A stretch of DNA of 14,781 nucleotides from Synechococcales cyanobacterium 340R_concoct_173_sub. Its GTDB lineage: Bacteria; Cyanobacteriota; Cyanobacteriia; Leptolyngbyales; Leptolyngbyaceae. Of the stretch, positions 14,394 through 14,781 are shown one piece after another. The stretch lies in assembly GCA_025354065.1 (NCBI GenBank), contig JANXNM010000348.1, positions 1-14,781 on the forward strand, written 5' to 3'. Positions within the stretch are counted from its first letter, which is position 1, and each line of letters opens with the position of its first letter. The notes below the pieces were generated by a model. That model was not told the DNA's origin. It searched no databases and worked only from the letters and a program-made list of their open reading frames with translations. Position numbers and translations under genes: made by a program.

Positions 14394-14542
14394 ATATCGA
14401 CCTCGTTTAAAATGGCGTAAATCACAATATAAGTATTCCCAACTCACTCACAAGGCTAACGATCTACTTTAAGAAATGTGTGAATGGACTTTCTACGACT
14501 CAATGGTTCAGAATGCAAAAGTCTATCTGGATTGATATTTGA

Positions 14543-14781
14543 TTAATTTAGGTCCGATCGTTTCGCACGAACCCAAGCCCGAAACTCAATCTCAGCCTCG
14601 ACTTCATCAATTCGAGCTTGTTCAAGAAATCGATACAAGTCTTCTTTCTGAATCCAATCAAAGGTTGGGCTATAGGCAACTTCTATATAGGCAGAATCGC
14701 ACAATTCAAGAATTTGCCATATGTCTCCATCGAATCGCCAAAATTCAGGAACTCCCATACTGGCATAAAGACGATTTTTAT
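14543..14781 (-). CDS. Uma2 family (DUF820) protein, C-terminal part, 5' end outside window
   Basis: The frame stays open to the window edge, so the ATG at 14758 is internal and not the start. The visible 79 residues begin KNRLYASMGVPEFWRFDGDIWQIL. The 'LYA..GVPE.W..D' motif is typical of the later half of Uma2 proteins, a restriction-endonuclease-like fold multiplied in cyanobacterial genomes; the function is unproven. A charged helical tail (EQARIDEVEAEIEFRAWVRAKR) ends the protein. The catalytic residues would lie partly outside the window, so activity cannot be judged. It lies 150 bases upstream of the membrane protein gene on the same strand. A CGATCG core near 14566 contrasts with the HIP1-free gene beside it. 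Confidence 0.75.
   Translation of the reverse strand, partial: KNRLYASMGVPEFWRFDGDIWQILELCDSAYIEVAYSPTFDWIQKEDLYRFLEQARIDEVEAEIEFRAWVRAKRSDLN

Noticed and set aside
1..14781. CRISPR arrays, tRNA or rRNA genes, insertion sequences, toxin-antitoxin pairs
   Set aside because: No regularly spaced repeats, cloverleaf-type sequence, transposase motifs or typical antitoxin-toxin pairs were found on either strand. CGATCG-type HIP1 repeats explain most of the recurring short words.

Overview
The window is chromosomal DNA from a cyanobacterium. Three things point there. The octamer GCGATCGC and its core CGATCG (the cyanobacterial HIP1 repeat) occur throughout, inside and between genes. Several genes belong to families confined to, or typical of, cyanobacteria and plastids: cyAbrB, PSRP-3/Ycf65, DUF3155, DUF3611, CCB2/CCB4 and the TIGR01548 HAD hydrolase. 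Gene density and GC are those of a non-marine, HIP1-rich lineage. The genus cannot be fixed from sequence reading alone.

Layout, left to right. Positions 1-2201 (minus) hold most of an O-antigen ligase/Wzy-like polymerase with a C-terminal TPR-like part, cut by the window edge. It is followed upstream on the same strand by a DUF3611 (TIC21/PIC1-like) membrane protein. A 530-base gap then contains the decayed remains of a response-regulator receiver domain, a 20-codon leader-like ORF and several palindromes. After it come a PadR-type regulator and a CCB2/CCB4-type cytochrome b6f haem-assembly protein (plus). DUF3155 (minus) and a GAF-type histidine kinase (plus) are divergent, and the kinase converges on mtnA (minus). 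The gap after mtnA leads to cyAbrB (plus), then a 40-codon single-span membrane ORF whose end overlaps the end of a large CLC-type transporter with CBS domains (minus). A DUF924 protein and a secreted Asn/Tyr-rich protein (plus), a HAD hydrolase (minus) and PSRP-3 (plus) follow. The right end is AT-rich and lacks HIP1 until the last gene. It holds a one-span membrane protein and the C-terminal part of a Uma2-family protein (both minus).

Most genes are conserved housekeeping or regulatory genes arranged singly rather than in long operons, and no defence system, CRISPR array, insertion sequence, tRNA or rRNA was seen. Links between neighbours are therefore mostly inference. The photosynthesis-related themes (b6f assembly, PSRP-3, cyAbrB, TIC21-like transporter) reflect the organism more than a shared pathway. 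The parts most worth a second look are the unannotated 40-residue membrane ORF beside cyAbrB, the unusual ion-pathway residues in the CLC protein, the receiver-domain relic, and the structured leader of the PadR gene.
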